Source: Diaminobutyricimonas sp. LJ205
Lineage (GTDB): Bacteria > Actinomycetota > Actinomycetes > Actinomycetales > Microbacteriaceae
Direction: 5' to 3'
Assembly (NCBI RefSeq): GCF_009755725.1
Contig: NZ_CP046619.1
Span: 1,922,001 to 1,986,000 of the forward strand
DNA: 64,000 bases
Positions within the stretch are counted from its first letter, which is position 1. Every line of letters starts with the position of its first letter. Below, one piece after another: positions 26,928 to 35,991 of the stretch. Both the position numbers and the translations under genes were made by a program. A model generated the notes under the pieces. That model was not told where the DNA came from. It saw only the letters and a list, made by a program, of their open reading frames with translations, and ran no database searches.

Positions 26928-27641
26928 TCAGTCGCCGACGGTTTGCTGCAGCACCGCCCAGGCTTCAAGAGCACCGGCCATCTCGGCCTGCTTCTTGCTG
27001 GTGCCTGCGCCGTGCGCGACGACGTTTCCGGCCACGAGGACTTCGGCGGTGAACACCTTTGAGTGGTCGGGGCCGGTGTTGCTCACCCGATAGCTCGGAG
27101 CGCCGAGGCCGAGCCTGGCGGCGAGTTCTTGCAGGCTGGTCTTCGGATCCATCGCCGCACCGAAGCGGTCGGGGTCGTCGAGCAGCGGGGTGATCAGGCG
27201 CAGCACGAGTGCGGTCGCCTCATCCGGCCCCCGGTCGAGGTACGCGGCACCGATGATCGCCTCGACGGTATCGGCGAGGATCGACGACTTGTCGCGTCCG
27301 CCGGTCATCTCCTCACCACGGCCGAGCCGGATGTGGTCACCGAGGCCGATCCGTCGGGCCACCTCGGCGAGGGCGACACTGGAGACCAGGCTGGCCCGGC
27401 GCTTCGCGAGGTCACCCTCGTCGAGGTCCGGGTTCTCACGGAACAGTTTGACCGTCACCGCCTGGCCGAGGATCGAGTCACCGAGGAACTCAAGGCGTTC
27501 GTTGTGCCGTCCGCCGTGCTCGTACGCATACGAACGGTGGGTGAGCGCAACTTCGAGCAGGTCAGGATCGATCTGGATCTGGAGCGCGGACACCAAAGCG
27601 GCCCGGCTGGGCCCAGCCGATTCGGACGAGGGCACAGACAC
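26928..27641 (-). CDS. rnc: Ribonuclease III
   Basis: A 237-residue double-strand-specific RNase for rRNA and mRNA processing. The catalytic signature ERLEFLGDSILG lies near residues 45-56 and the second acidic block DTVEAIIGAAYLD near 118-130. The C-terminal double-stranded RNA-binding domain runs from DPKTSLQELAARLG to KKQAEMAGALEAW. GTG 27641 was chosen: it follows the rpmF stop by 19 nt, while longer forms would overlap rpmF in another frame. It sits in the conserved actinobacterial run DUF177-rpmF-rnc-mutM. Confidence 0.95.
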   Translation of the reverse strand: MSVPSSESAGPSRAALVSALQIQIDPDLLEVALTHRSYAYEHGGRHNERLEFLGDSILGQAVTVKLFRENPDLDEGDLAKRRASLVSSVALAEVARRIGLGDHIRLGRGEEMTGGRDKSSILADTVEAIIGAAYLDRGPDEATALVLRLITPLLDDPDRFGAAMDPKTSLQELAARLGLGAPSYRVSNTGPDHSKVFTAEVLVAGNVVAHGAGTSKKQAEMAGALEAWAVLQQTVGD

Positions 27642-27660
27642 GGGCCGGATTTCGGCGTGC

Positions 27661-27864
27661 TTAGACGTCGGCGACCTTGCGGCCCTTGTACTCCATGTAC
27701 AGGGCGGTGCCGGCGGAGTCCTCAACGACCTTGGCGCGGTGCGGCAGGCTGTAGACGACCTTGCCGTTCTCGATGGTCTTGACGAGCGCGACCGGAGCCG
27801 CCTTCCACTGCGAGCGGCGGGCGTGGGTGTTGGCTCGCGACTGCCTGCGCTTGGGAACGGCCAT
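27661..27864 (-). CDS. rpmF: Large-subunit ribosomal protein bL32
   Basis: A 67-residue basic protein beginning [20 protein letters not shown], the L32 hallmark. It lacks the CxxC...C zinc ribbon seen in some L32 proteins, so it is the zinc-independent form. It follows the DUF177 gene by 2 nt, the usual pairing in bacteria. Confidence 0.96.
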   Translation of the reverse strand: MAVPKRRQSRANTHARRSQWKAAPVALVKTIENGKVVYSLPHRAKVVEDSAGTALYMEYKGRKVADV

Positions 27865-27866
27865 GG

Positions 27867-28433
27867 TTATCTCTTCTCTCTATCGGCGCGGGTGTCCGCG
27901 CCTTCATCGTCGGATGCGGCTGCCTGGAAGCCTTCGAGCGCAGACCATCTCGGGTCGAGCACTTCACTGGGTTTCCTGTCCGGATGATCCGCCAGGCGCT
28001 CCCCCGTCACCGGGTCAAGTCCTGGGCAGTCCGGCCGGCAGACCGGCTGGAACGGCAGTGACAGCACCACCGCGTCCCTGACTACTGGTTCAAGATCCAC
28101 GTGGTCATCGTGAACCGTGTAGTCAAAAGCTTCGTCGAAAGAATACGCGAAAAGCTCCTGAAATTCGACTTCGACCGGCAGGGCGATGTCAATCAGGCAT
28201 CGGACGCACTGCCCGGTCGCCACGGTTTCGATGTCGGCGGAGACCAGAATGCCGTCATGCAGGCCTTCGAGTCGCACGTCGAGGGTCACCGGAGTGCCCT
28301 CCTTGACGGTGACAACGCCGTCGCCCAATTGCTCGGACGCGGTGATCTCCATCCGGTGCTCTCGCATCTGACCCGGACGGTGCATGATGTCATGCGCCGC
28401 GAGGGTGTACGGAGTGGACTTGAACGCAGGCAT
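27867..28433 (-). CDS. DUF177 / YceD family protein
   Basis: A 188-residue protein. It carries the conserved pair [18 protein letters not shown] near residues 78-95 and a second cysteine group [11 protein letters not shown] near 131-141, the usual DUF177 layout. YceD proteins are always found next to rpmF and are linked to 23S rRNA maturation or accumulation in plants and bacteria. ATG 28433 (MPAFKS) is preferred over an in-frame TTG three codons earlier. It begins 24 nt after the aminotransferase stop and so may be read from the pyrimidine cluster as well as from its own promoter. Confidence 0.9.
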   Translation of the reverse strand: MPAFKSTPYTLAAHDIMHRPGQMREHRMEITASEQLGDGVVTVKEGTPVTLDVRLEGLHDGILVSADIETVATGQCVRCLIDIALPVEVEFQELFAYSFDEAFDYTVHDDHVDLEPVVRDAVVLSLPFQPVCRPDCPGLDPVTGERLADHPDRKPSEVLDPRWSALEGFQAAASDDEGADTRADREKR

Positions 28434-28457
28434 AGCGATCAATTCTAGCGGCTCTGG

Positions 28458-29810
28458 CTACAGACTGTTCTCCACCACCAGGAAGGCCTGGTCGTACAGG
28501 TCGAGCGCCTTGGCCACCTCTGCCGGAGTCACCACGCACGGCGGCACGACGTGCAGGCGGTTGTCGGACGTGAACGGCAGCAGCCCGAGCCGCATCAGCT
28601 CGGACTTCAGCTGGGCCACGACAGCGCCTGCCACCGGCTTCCGGGTATCGCGGTCCTCGACCAGGTCGAGCGCCCAGAACACACCGAGCCCGCGAACCTC
28701 GCCGATGATCGGGTGCGCCTCCTGCAGCGCGGCGAGCCCCGGTGCCAGATCCTCCTCACCGATCGCGCGTGCGTTCTCGATGATCCCCTCGTCCTCCATC
28801 GCGTCGATGGAGGCGACGATCGCGGCCATGGCGAGCGGATGTCCCGAGTAGGTGAGCCCACCCGGGTACACCTTGTCGGTGAAGACATCGGCGATCGCGG
28901 GCGGGATGAGCACACCACCCGCGGGCACGTAACCCGAGTTCACTCCCTTGGCGAAGGTCACCAGGTCGGGGACCGTGTCGAAACCGTGGAAGGCGAACCA
29001 CTCCCCGGTGCGTCCGAACCCGGCCATCACCTCGTCGAAGATCAGCAGGATGCCGTACTTGTCGGCGATCTTCCGCAGGCCGGGCAGATACCCGGGCGGC
29101 GGCACCAGCACGCCTGCGGTGCCCGGCACTGTCTCGACCAGGATCGCGGCGATCGACTCAGGCCCCTCGGCCTGGATCACGCGCTCGAGGTGGTGCAGTG
29201 AACGCTCGGTCTCCTGCTCGGGCGAGTCCGACCAGAACTCAGACCGGTACGGGAACGGCCCGAAGAAGTGCACGTGCCCGCGCGCGTACTCGTTCGGCAC
29301 CCGGCGCCAGTCGCCGGTCGCGACGATGGCTCCGCCGGTGTTGCCGTGGTAACTGCGGTAGTGGCTGAGCACCTTGTCACGGCCGGTCGCAAGCCGCGCC
29401 ATCCGCATTGCATTCTCGTTGGCGTCCGCCCCACCGTTGGTGAAGAAGACCTTGCTGAACTGGCCGCCGGCCTTGGCGAGGATGCGTTCCGCCGCCTCAC
29501 CACGAGTCAGGTTGGCGTGCGCGGGGGCGACAGTGGCCAGTACGTCGGCCTGCTTCTTGATCGCCTCGATCACCTTCGGATGCCGGTGACCGATGTTGGT
29601 GTTCACGAGCTGGCTGGAGAAGTCAAGGTAGCGCTTGCCCTCGAAATCCCAGATGGTTGACCCCTCGCCACCCGCAATGACGAACGGATGCAGCGAGCCC
29701 TGCGCCGACCAGGAATGGAAAACATGCGCCCGGTCGAGCTCGTAGGCGCGTTCCCCCGCCGCCGGGTCGGATGGTTTCGTCTCGTGCTCGGTCGTCTTGT
29801 GCTCGGTCAT
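28458..29810 (-). CDS. Class III PLP aminotransferase, likely beta-alanine/omega-amino acid transaminase
   Basis: A 450-residue fold-type I aminotransferase. Motifs are FTNGGADANENAMRMAR near residue 124, the PLP-stacking SYHGNTGGA near 152, LIFDEVMAGFGRTG with the PLP aspartate near 256, and TFAKGVNSGYVPAGG with the Schiff-base lysine near 288. It is the last metabolic gene of the pyrimidine cluster. There, beta-ureidopropionase would release beta-alanine, so conversion of beta-alanine to malonate semialdehyde is the likely reaction. A taurine or other omega-amine role is possible. Confidence 0.86.
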   Translation of the reverse strand: MTEHKTTEHETKPSDPAAGERAYELDRAHVFHSWSAQGSLHPFVIAGGEGSTIWDFEGKRYLDFSSQLVNTNIGHRHPKVIEAIKKQADVLATVAPAHANLTRGEAAERILAKAGGQFSKVFFTNGGADANENAMRMARLATGRDKVLSHYRSYHGNTGGAIVATGDWRRVPNEYARGHVHFFGPFPYRSEFWSDSPEQETERSLHHLERVIQAEGPESIAAILVETVPGTAGVLVPPPGYLPGLRKIADKYGILLIFDEVMAGFGRTGEWFAFHGFDTVPDLVTFAKGVNSGYVPAGGVLIPPAIADVFTDKVYPGGLTYSGHPLAMAAIVASIDAMEDEGIIENARAIGEEDLAPGLAALQEAHPIIGEVRGLGVFWALDLVEDRDTRKPVAGAVVAQLKSELMRLGLLPFTSDNRLHVVPPCVVTPAEVAKALDLYDQAFLVVENSL

Positions 29811-29834
29811 TGTGCTCCCTTTACAAAATGCCGG

Positions 29835-29865
29835 TGTCCCCGGAGCATCTCATGCCCCGGGGACA
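29835..29865 (-). terminator. Strong intra-operon hairpin after the binding-protein gene
   Basis: Arms 29835-29848 and 29852-29865 pair over 14 positions with one mismatch and a 3-nt loop (cores TGTCCCCGG and CCGGGGACA). It lies in the 63-nt gap between the substrate-binding protein and aminotransferase genes. There is no long U run, so it may be an mRNA-stability or partial-termination element that raises binding-protein levels over downstream genes. Confidence 0.5.
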
Positions 29866-29873
29866 GCATGGCG

Positions 29874-31010
29874 TTAGTTGCCGCCTTCTTCCAAGGTGAC
29901 CTCAATCGGTTCGAAGTCCTCGCCTGTCACGTCGATGTCCTCCTCGGCGAGTTCGTCGAGCGCCCGTTCGATGTACTCGTTGGTCCAGGCTGACGCGGGC
30001 GGTTCGCTGGTGATCAGGCGCGCACCGCTCTCGTTGACGGCGCTCAGCGCTGCCTGCACCGTCGCGTTCCAGGACTCCTCGTTGATCACGCCGATGCCAT
30101 CGGGCGCCGGCCAGATCAACTTGTTGGTCTCGTTCGCCATCCACAGCTCGTGACTTGGACCCCAGCCGGAGCCGGCATCGAGGGTGATCTGCGCGGCATC
30201 CTCGGGATTGTCGCGCGCGAACGCCCAGCCCTTGATGACGGCCTTGAGGAAGGCCACCGTGGTGTCCTGGTACGCCTCATCGCTCTCCAGCCGTTCGGTG
30301 TCGGCCCAGATGGCGTCCTGCAGCATGGCGCCGACGGTGTCCTCGTAGCTGATCACGTTGAAGTCCTCGGCCGTGTACAGCTCACCGGTCTCGGGATCCG
30401 TCGTCTCGAGCAGTTGGGCGTACTCGTTGTAGGTCATCGCCTGTGCGGCGTCGATGTCACCCTGCAGGAAGGCATTCATGTTGAAGTCCTGCGTGATGAT
30501 CTCCACCGTTGTCGAGTCGAGCCCCTCCTCAGCCATGGCGGCGAAGATCTCCCACTCATTACCGAAGCCCCAAGAGCCGATCCTGCGGCCCTCGAAGTCG
30601 GCGACGGACTCGATCCCCGAGTCGGCCCACGACACCTGCAGGGTGCCCGAGCGTTGGAAGATCTGCGCGATGTTGGTGACATTCGCGCCGGCCTCGATCG
30701 ACCCGAGCACCTTGGGCACCCAGGCGATCGCATAGTCGACGTCACCGTTGGCGAGGGCGTCCTGCGGCACGATGTCACCGCCGGACGGGATGATCTCGAC
30801 TTCCAGACCCTCCTCTTCGAAGAAGCCCTCCTCCTGGGCGGCGAAGTAACCGGCAAACTGCGCCTGCGGCAGCCACTGCAGTTGCAGCTTCACCTGGGTG
30901 AGTTCGTCGGCGCCCTCGTCATTGGCGGTGGAGGTACAGGCTGACAGGACGAGCGCCGCGGCAAGGCCTGCGGCACCGAGTGTCGCGTAGCGACGTGTGC
31001 TGTGTTTCAT
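29874..31010 (-). CDS. ABC transporter substrate-binding lipoprotein, NMT1/SsuA-like
   Basis: A 378-residue exported lipoprotein. It has a signal peptide with lipobox LSAC near residues 22-25, then VKLQLQWLPQAQFAGYFAAQEEGFFEEEGL, the opening of NMT1/THI5-type binding proteins. These deliver pyrimidine, thiamine-precursor, riboflavin or sulfonate-type ligands to SsuBC-like permeases. The mature protein is very acidic. It lies 33 nt after the second permease gene in the pyrimidine cluster, so a pyrimidine base, dihydropyrimidine or hydantoin is the likely ligand. Confidence 0.88.
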   Translation of the reverse strand: MKHSTRRYATLGAAGLAAALVLSACTSTANDEGADELTQVKLQLQWLPQAQFAGYFAAQEEGFFEEEGLEVEIIPSGGDIVPQDALANGDVDYAIAWVPKVLGSIEAGANVTNIAQIFQRSGTLQVSWADSGIESVADFEGRRIGSWGFGNEWEIFAAMAEEGLDSTTVEIITQDFNMNAFLQGDIDAAQAMTYNEYAQLLETTDPETGELYTAEDFNVISYEDTVGAMLQDAIWADTERLESDEAYQDTTVAFLKAVIKGWAFARDNPEDAAQITLDAGSGWGPSHELWMANETNKLIWPAPDGIGVINEESWNATVQAALSAVNESGARLITSEPPASAWTNEYIERALDELAEEDIDVTGEDFEPIEVTLEEGGN

Positions 31011-31043
31011 GTCGATCCTTCCTGCTTGGTGTTTTCGGGTGAG

Positions 31044-31817
31044 TCAGGAACGTCTGGCGGTCACCGCCCGCTCGAGCGCGAGAGTGATCAGGTAGAACAC
31101 CAGCCCGAGCACAATGCCGGCGACCACATAGGCCCAGGCGCGCGGGTAGGCGCTTGACGCCGCCGAGGTGGAGATGAGTCCCCCGAGACCGCCGCGCGGT
31201 CCCCCGAAGTACTCGGCGACCAGCGCGGAGATCACCGCGAGCGATGAGGCAACGCGGATGCCGGTGAAAACGAACGGCGTCGCCGTCGGCAGCGTGACAG
31301 TGCGCATCACCTGCCCGCGGCTGGCCGCGTAGGCCCGCATCAGGTCGCGGTGCACCGGCAGGGTCTGGCGCAGCCCGCGCAGCGTGTTGATGAACACCGG
31401 CACGAAGGCGGCGAGCGCGGCGATGGCCTGCCTGCCGAACTGGGAGCCGGCGCCATACATCGAGTTCAGCACCGGGGCGAGCGCGACGATCGGGATGACC
31501 GCCAGCGCGGCGACGAGAGGAGCGCTCATCCGGTCGACGATGCGGCTGATCGCCGCGAACACGGCGAGCAGGATGCCGAACAACGAGCCGACGACCAGGC
31601 CGATCAGGGCATTCAGCCCGGTGATCGCGGTGGCGGCGACCATCGACGGCCAGAACTCGGTGATCTCCTCGATGATCGAGGCCGGACTGGGCAGCAGGTA
31701 GTCGTCCACTCCGCCGACGGTCACCAGCAATTGCCAGATGCCCAGTACCAGCACACCGGCGACGACCGGCGCAATGATCCGCAGCGTCCGGTCACGGGAG
31801 ACGCTCGCGGTGCGCAT
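31044..31817 (-). CDS. ABC transporter permease, SsuC/ThiX-like (second of two)
   Basis: A 257-residue protein with about six hydrophobic segments. The conserved EAA-type loop INTLRGLRQTLPVHRDLMRAYAASRGQ lies near residues 141-167. Its start overlaps the ATPase stop by one base. The importer has two different permeases, so a heterodimeric membrane channel is likely. C-terminal segment ends with LERAVTARRS. Confidence 0.88.
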   Translation of the reverse strand: MRTASVSRDRTLRIIAPVVAGVLVLGIWQLLVTVGGVDDYLLPSPASIIEEITEFWPSMVAATAITGLNALIGLVVGSLFGILLAVFAAISRIVDRMSAPLVAALAVIPIVALAPVLNSMYGAGSQFGRQAIAALAAFVPVFINTLRGLRQTLPVHRDLMRAYAASRGQVMRTVTLPTATPFVFTGIRVASSLAVISALVAEYFGGPRGGLGGLISTSAASSAYPRAWAYVVAGIVLGLVFYLITLALERAVTARRS

Positions 31818-32617
31818 CAGCGGATCTCCACTCCGCGCGGCGCACCGGTCGCCGGTGAGCCTTGGTGCAGCGCCTCGCGCACGGCGGTGACCATGTCGAA
31901 GAACGCGTGCTCTTCGCGCAGCTCCTCACCGCGTTCGGTTCCGAGTCGCATGGGCAGGATCTCCTGGATGCGGCCAGGGCGCGGCGACATGACCACTACC
32001 CGGTCGGAGAGGAACACCGCCTCGGGGATGGAGTGGGTGACGAAGACCACCGCCGCGCCGGTCTCATGGCGGATGCGCACGAGCTCCGCCTGCATCCGTT
32101 CCCTCGTCATCTCATCCAAGGCCCCGAACGGTTCGTCCATCAGCAGCAGGTTCGGTTTTTCCGCCAACGACCGGGCGATGGCGACGCGCTGCTGCATTCC
32201 TCCCGACAGTTGATCCGGGAACCGGTCGGCGAACTCGCCGAGGCCGACGAGGTCGACCAGCTCGGCCACGCGAGCCCGCCGTTCGGCCTGGCTGACCCCA
32301 TGCATGGCGAGCGGCAGTTCGATGTTCGCCGACACCGTGCGCCAGGGCAGCAGCCCGGCCTGCTGGAAGGCGATGCCGTAGTCCTGGTCGAGCCGCGCCT
32401 GGCGGGCGCTCTTGCCGAAGACCTGCACGGATCCCGTGGTCGGCTGGTCGAGGTCGGCGATCAGGCGCAGCAGTGTGGACTTGCCGCATCCGGATGGACC
32501 GATCAGTGACACGAATTCCTTGGCCCCGACGGTGAGGTCGATGCCTTCGAGCGCGTGGACCTGACCGGACTTGGTCTCGAACACCTTGTCCACGCCGGTG
32601 ACCGTCACAGCGTTCAT
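31817..32617 (-). CDS. ABC transporter ATP-binding protein, SsuB-like
   Basis: A 266-residue importer ATPase. Walker A GPSGCGKSTLL lies near residue 40, Q-loop DYGIAFQQAGLLPWRT near 80, signature LSGGMQQRVAIARSL near 137, Walker B LLLMDEPFGALD near 160 and the H-loop in VFVTHSIPEA near 195. It lies between the two permease genes, overlapping one by 4 nt and the other by one base. It belongs to the nitrate/sulfonate/taurine-type family, but the context points to pyrimidine or hydantoin uptake. Confidence 0.92.
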   Translation of the reverse strand: MNAVTVTGVDKVFETKSGQVHALEGIDLTVGAKEFVSLIGPSGCGKSTLLRLIADLDQPTTGSVQVFGKSARQARLDQDYGIAFQQAGLLPWRTVSANIELPLAMHGVSQAERRARVAELVDLVGLGEFADRFPDQLSGGMQQRVAIARSLAEKPNLLLMDEPFGALDEMTRERMQAELVRIRHETGAAVVFVTHSIPEAVFLSDRVVVMSPRPGRIQEILPMRLGTERGEELREEHAFFDMVTAVREALHQGSPATGAPRGVEIR

Positions 32618-33528
32618 GCGTTCACCTCAACCCGGCGGTAGTCCTTCAGGATCACACCGAGCAGGGCGATCGACCCGGCGGCGACGAGGCCGAGCACGAT
32701 GGACCCGAAGATCGGCCCCCACGCCTTGGCCGGATCGCCGGAGGCCTGGCCGGCGTACTGGATGAGGATGCGTCCGATGCCGCCCTGCAGACCCGTCGAC
32801 ACCTCGGCGACGACAGCCCCGATAACCGCGCTCGCGGCCGCGAGGCGCAGCGCGGGAAGGATGTATGGAACTGCCGCGGGCAGCCGGAGGCGTATGAGGG
32901 TCTTCCACCAGCCGACGGCGTAGGTGTGCATCAGGTCGACGTGGATCTGATCAGGCGACTGCAGCCCGCGCAGTGTGCCGACGGCGATTGGGAAGAACGC
33001 CAGGTACGAGGCGATCAGCGCAACCGACATCCAGTCCTGCCATTCGAACGCGCCGATCTCGATGCGCGACCCCCAACTGCGCACGACCGGGGCGAAGGCG
33101 ATCAAGGGAATCGTCTGGCTGAGGATGATCCAGGGCAGCAGCCCCCACTCGGCGATCTTCCAGCGCTCCATGACCAGGGCCAGCGCGATTCCGACCACCA
33201 GGGCGACCGCCCAGCCGGCTGCCGCGATACCCAGGGTCAGCAGGGCGGCGAGCGCGACCTCGAGCCAGAGCGGGCGGGCCCCACTCGCCCGGGTGACCGG
33301 TTCACCGAGCCGGGCGATCATGTCCCAGACGTGCGGCATGGCCAGATCGGTGGTGCGCGGAAGGATGCGCGCCTGACCGATGAGCACGCCGTCGGAAGGG
33401 CCGAGCAGCTTGTAGAGCTCCCACAGGGCCGCAACCGCGCCGATGCCGAGCGCCCCGAAGCCCCACACCGCGAGCGTGCGCCGCGGCGATCGGCGACGTC
33501 GCGGCGGAATCCGGCGCTCGGTGCTCAT
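32614..33528 (-). CDS. ABC transporter permease, SsuC-like (first of two)
   Basis: A 304-residue membrane protein with a basic N-terminus (RRIPPRRRRSPRR) and about six or seven segments. The EAA-like loop GTLRGLQSPDQIHVDLMHTYAVGWW lies near residues 186-210. It is larger than its partner permease. Its 5' end overlaps the upstream oxidoreductase stop by 4 nt and its 3' end overlaps the ATPase start by 4 nt. Confidence 0.88.
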   Translation of the reverse strand: MSTERRIPPRRRRSPRRTLAVWGFGALGIGAVAALWELYKLLGPSDGVLIGQARILPRTTDLAMPHVWDMIARLGEPVTRASGARPLWLEVALAALLTLGIAAAGWAVALVVGIALALVMERWKIAEWGLLPWIILSQTIPLIAFAPVVRSWGSRIEIGAFEWQDWMSVALIASYLAFFPIAVGTLRGLQSPDQIHVDLMHTYAVGWWKTLIRLRLPAAVPYILPALRLAAASAVIGAVVAEVSTGLQGGIGRILIQYAGQASGDPAKAWGPIFGSIVLGLVAAGSIALLGVILKDYRRVEVNA

Positions 33529-34541
33529 CTCTTCGCCGCGATGTGTTCCCGGAGGGCTGGCATCACGGTCTCGCCGTAGACGCGCAAGGTCTCCTCCTTG
33601 TTGTCGTGCTGCAGGTAGCCGGCGAACTGGTCGGCACCGATGTCCTTCAGCGCCTTCAGCTTCTCGATGTGGTCGGCGGCGGTGCCGAGCACGCAGAACC
33701 GGTCGACGATGTCATCGGGCACGAACTGGGTGTGCACATTGCCGGCCTGGCCGTGCTCGTTGTAGTCATAGCCCTCGCGGCCCTTGATGTAGTCGGTGAG
33801 GGCATCCGGAACCGCGCCGTGCTCGCCGTACTTGGCCACGATGTCGGCGACGTGGTTGCCGACCATGCCGCCGAACCAGCGGCACTGGTCGCGCATGTGC
33901 TGCCAGTCATCACCGATGTACATCGGTGCCGCGACGCAGAATTTGACCGACATCGGGTCCCGGCCCGCTGCTTCCGCGGCATCCCGGACCGTCTTGATCA
34001 TCCAGGCGGCGATGTCGAGGTCGGCCAGCTGCAGGATGAAACCGTCACCGACTTCGCCGGCCAGTTTCAGGGCCAGCGGACCGTACGCGGCGACCCACAC
34101 GTCAAGCCGGGAGCCCCGGCTCCACGGAAACTGAATGGTGGCGCCGTGGTAGTCCACCGGGCGGCTGTTCGCGAGCTCCCGGATGACGTGGATCGATTCG
34201 CGCAGCTCCTTCAGCGTCGTCGGCGCGCCGTTGGTGACGCGCACCGCGGAGTCGCCACGGCCGATGCCGCAGATGGTGCGGTTGCCGTACATCTCGTTGA
34301 GGGTGGCGTACACGGATGCCGTGACCGTCCAGTCGCGGGTGGCCGGGTTCGTCACCATCGGGCCGACCATGACGCGTTTGGTCTGGCTGAGGATCTGGCT
34401 GTGGATCACGTAGGGCTCCTGCCAGAGCAGGTGCGAGTCGAAGGTCCAGACATGGCTGAACCCGTATTGCTCCGCCATGCTCGCCAGGTGCACGGTACGG
34501 GAGGCAGGCGGATTGGTCTGCAGTACTACTCCGAAATCCAT
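33525..34541 (-). CDS. Luciferase-like oxidoreductase of the pyrimidine cluster, TIGR03842-like
   Basis: A 338-residue LLM-fold enzyme. It begins MDFGVVLQTNPPASRTVHLA and has WTFDSHLLWQEPYVIH, GIGRGDSAVRVTNGAP near residue 93, YHGATIQFPWSRG and the late block LGTAADHIEKLKALKDIGADQFAGYL. I recall a family of this kind (TIGR03842) found beside dihydropyrimidinase and N-carbamoyl-beta-alanine amidase genes, with F420 or flavin as cofactor. It sits 7 nt after dihydropyrimidinase and overlaps the first permease. No classical dihydropyrimidine dehydrogenase is in the cluster, so it may do the first redox step or a side reaction. Confidence 0.85.
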   Translation of the reverse strand: MDFGVVLQTNPPASRTVHLASMAEQYGFSHVWTFDSHLLWQEPYVIHSQILSQTKRVMVGPMVTNPATRDWTVTASVYATLNEMYGNRTICGIGRGDSAVRVTNGAPTTLKELRESIHVIRELANSRPVDYHGATIQFPWSRGSRLDVWVAAYGPLALKLAGEVGDGFILQLADLDIAAWMIKTVRDAAEAAGRDPMSVKFCVAAPMYIGDDWQHMRDQCRWFGGMVGNHVADIVAKYGEHGAVPDALTDYIKGREGYDYNEHGQAGNVHTQFVPDDIVDRFCVLGTAADHIEKLKALKDIGADQFAGYLQHDNKEETLRVYGETVMPALREHIAAKR

Positions 34542-34548
34542 GATCGCC

Positions 34549-35982
34549 TCAGATCAGGTACTGGCTCAAGCCGCGCTTGAGGAACTTGCCGTCGCCCTTG
34601 GCCCCCAGGTACTGGTTGCCATCGACGACGACCTTGCCCCTGGAGAGCACCGTGTCAACGTGCCCGTCGATCTCGTAGCCCTCGTACGCCGAGTAGTCCA
34701 TGTTCATGTGGTGGGTCTTCTCGACACCGATCGAGGTGTGCCCGTTCGGGTCGTAGACCACGATGTCGGCATCCGCCCCCGGTTGGATGACACCCTTGGT
34801 GCCGTACAGGCCGAACATCCGCGCCGGGGTGGTGCTGGTCAGTTCCACCCAGCGCTCGAGGGTGATCTCGCCGGTGACGACGCCCTGGTACATCAGGTCC
34901 ATCCGGTGCTCGATGCCGCCGATGCCATTCGGGATCTTGCGGAAGTCGCTCACACCGAGCTCCTTCTGGTCCTTCATGCAGAACGGGCAGTGGTCGGTGG
35001 AGACCATCTGCAGGTCATTGGTGCGCAGCGCCTGCCACATCGAGGCCTGGTGGCCGTCCTCGCGGGAGCGCAGCGGCGTCGAGCACACCCACTTGGCGCC
35101 CTCGAACCGCCCCCACTTCTCGCTCGAGGCACCGAGCTGGTCCTCGAGCGACAGGTACAGGTACTGCGGACAGGTCTCGCCGAAGACGTTCTGTCCCTTG
35201 TCGCGCGCCCAGGCGAGCTGCTCGACCGCCTGCTTCGCCGACACATGCACGACGTAGAGCGGGGCTCCGGTGAGTTTGGCGAGCATGATCGCGCGGTGCG
35301 TCGCCTCCTCCTCCATCTCCCAGGCTCGGGCGATGCCGTGATAGTACGGATCGGTGTTGCCCTGCTCGACGAGTTGCTGTGCGAGCACATCGATGGCTGG
35401 ACCGTTCTCGGCGTGCATCATGGTCAGCATGCCGGTGTCGCGCGAGACCTGCATTGCCTTCAGGATCTGCGCGTCATCGGAGTAGAACACCCCCGGGTAG
35501 GCCATGAACATCTTGAAGCTGGTGACCCCTTCGTCTGGCAGGCGCCTCAGGGCCTCGAGTGAGTCGGTGGTGACATCCCCGACGATCTGATGGAAGCCGT
35601 AGTCGATCGCGCAGTTGCCGGAGGCCTTCTCGTGCCAGGCGGCGAGGCCGTCCTCGAGGCGCTGGCCGTAGGTCTGCACGGCGAAGTCGATGATCGAGGT
35701 GGTTCCCCCGTGCGCGGCGGCGCGGGTGCCCGTTTCGAAGGTGTCGGATGCTTCGGTGCCGCCGAACGGCAGCTGCATGTGGGTGTGCGCGTCGATGCCG
35801 CCCGGGATCACGTACTTGCCGTTGGCGTCGATCACGGTGTCGACGTTCTGCTCCACGTTGAAGCCGAGCAGGGTCGATCCGGGAGCGAGCACCGCGGCGA
35901 TGGTGCCGCCGTCGACGAGGACGTCGGCGGCCGCGGTGCCGGTGGCGTTCACAACGGTGCCGTTCTTGATGAGAGTCTTCAT
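34549..35982 (-). CDS. hydA: Dihydropyrimidinase / D-hydantoinase
   Basis: A 477-residue amidohydrolase-fold metalloenzyme that opens the ring of dihydrouracil, dihydrothymine or 5-substituted hydantoins. It shows the metal-binding GGIDAHTHMQLPFGG near residues 61-75, the lysine expected to be carbamylated in VTSFKMFMAYPG near 150, the histidines in MMHAENG and LYVVHVSAKQA, and the aspartate in MVSTDHCPFC near 320. The length is usual. The gene follows the beta-ureidopropionase gene by 9 nt, which gives the next step of the pathway. Confidence 0.95.
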   Translation of the reverse strand: MKTLIKNGTVVNATGTAAADVLVDGGTIAAVLAPGSTLLGFNVEQNVDTVIDANGKYVIPGGIDAHTHMQLPFGGTEASDTFETGTRAAAHGGTTSIIDFAVQTYGQRLEDGLAAWHEKASGNCAIDYGFHQIVGDVTTDSLEALRRLPDEGVTSFKMFMAYPGVFYSDDAQILKAMQVSRDTGMLTMMHAENGPAIDVLAQQLVEQGNTDPYYHGIARAWEMEEEATHRAIMLAKLTGAPLYVVHVSAKQAVEQLAWARDKGQNVFGETCPQYLYLSLEDQLGASSEKWGRFEGAKWVCSTPLRSREDGHQASMWQALRTNDLQMVSTDHCPFCMKDQKELGVSDFRKIPNGIGGIEHRMDLMYQGVVTGEITLERWVELTSTTPARMFGLYGTKGVIQPGADADIVVYDPNGHTSIGVEKTHHMNMDYSAYEGYEIDGHVDTVLSRGKVVVDGNQYLGAKGDGKFLKRGLSQYLI

Positions 35983-35991
35983 GGCGTCTCC

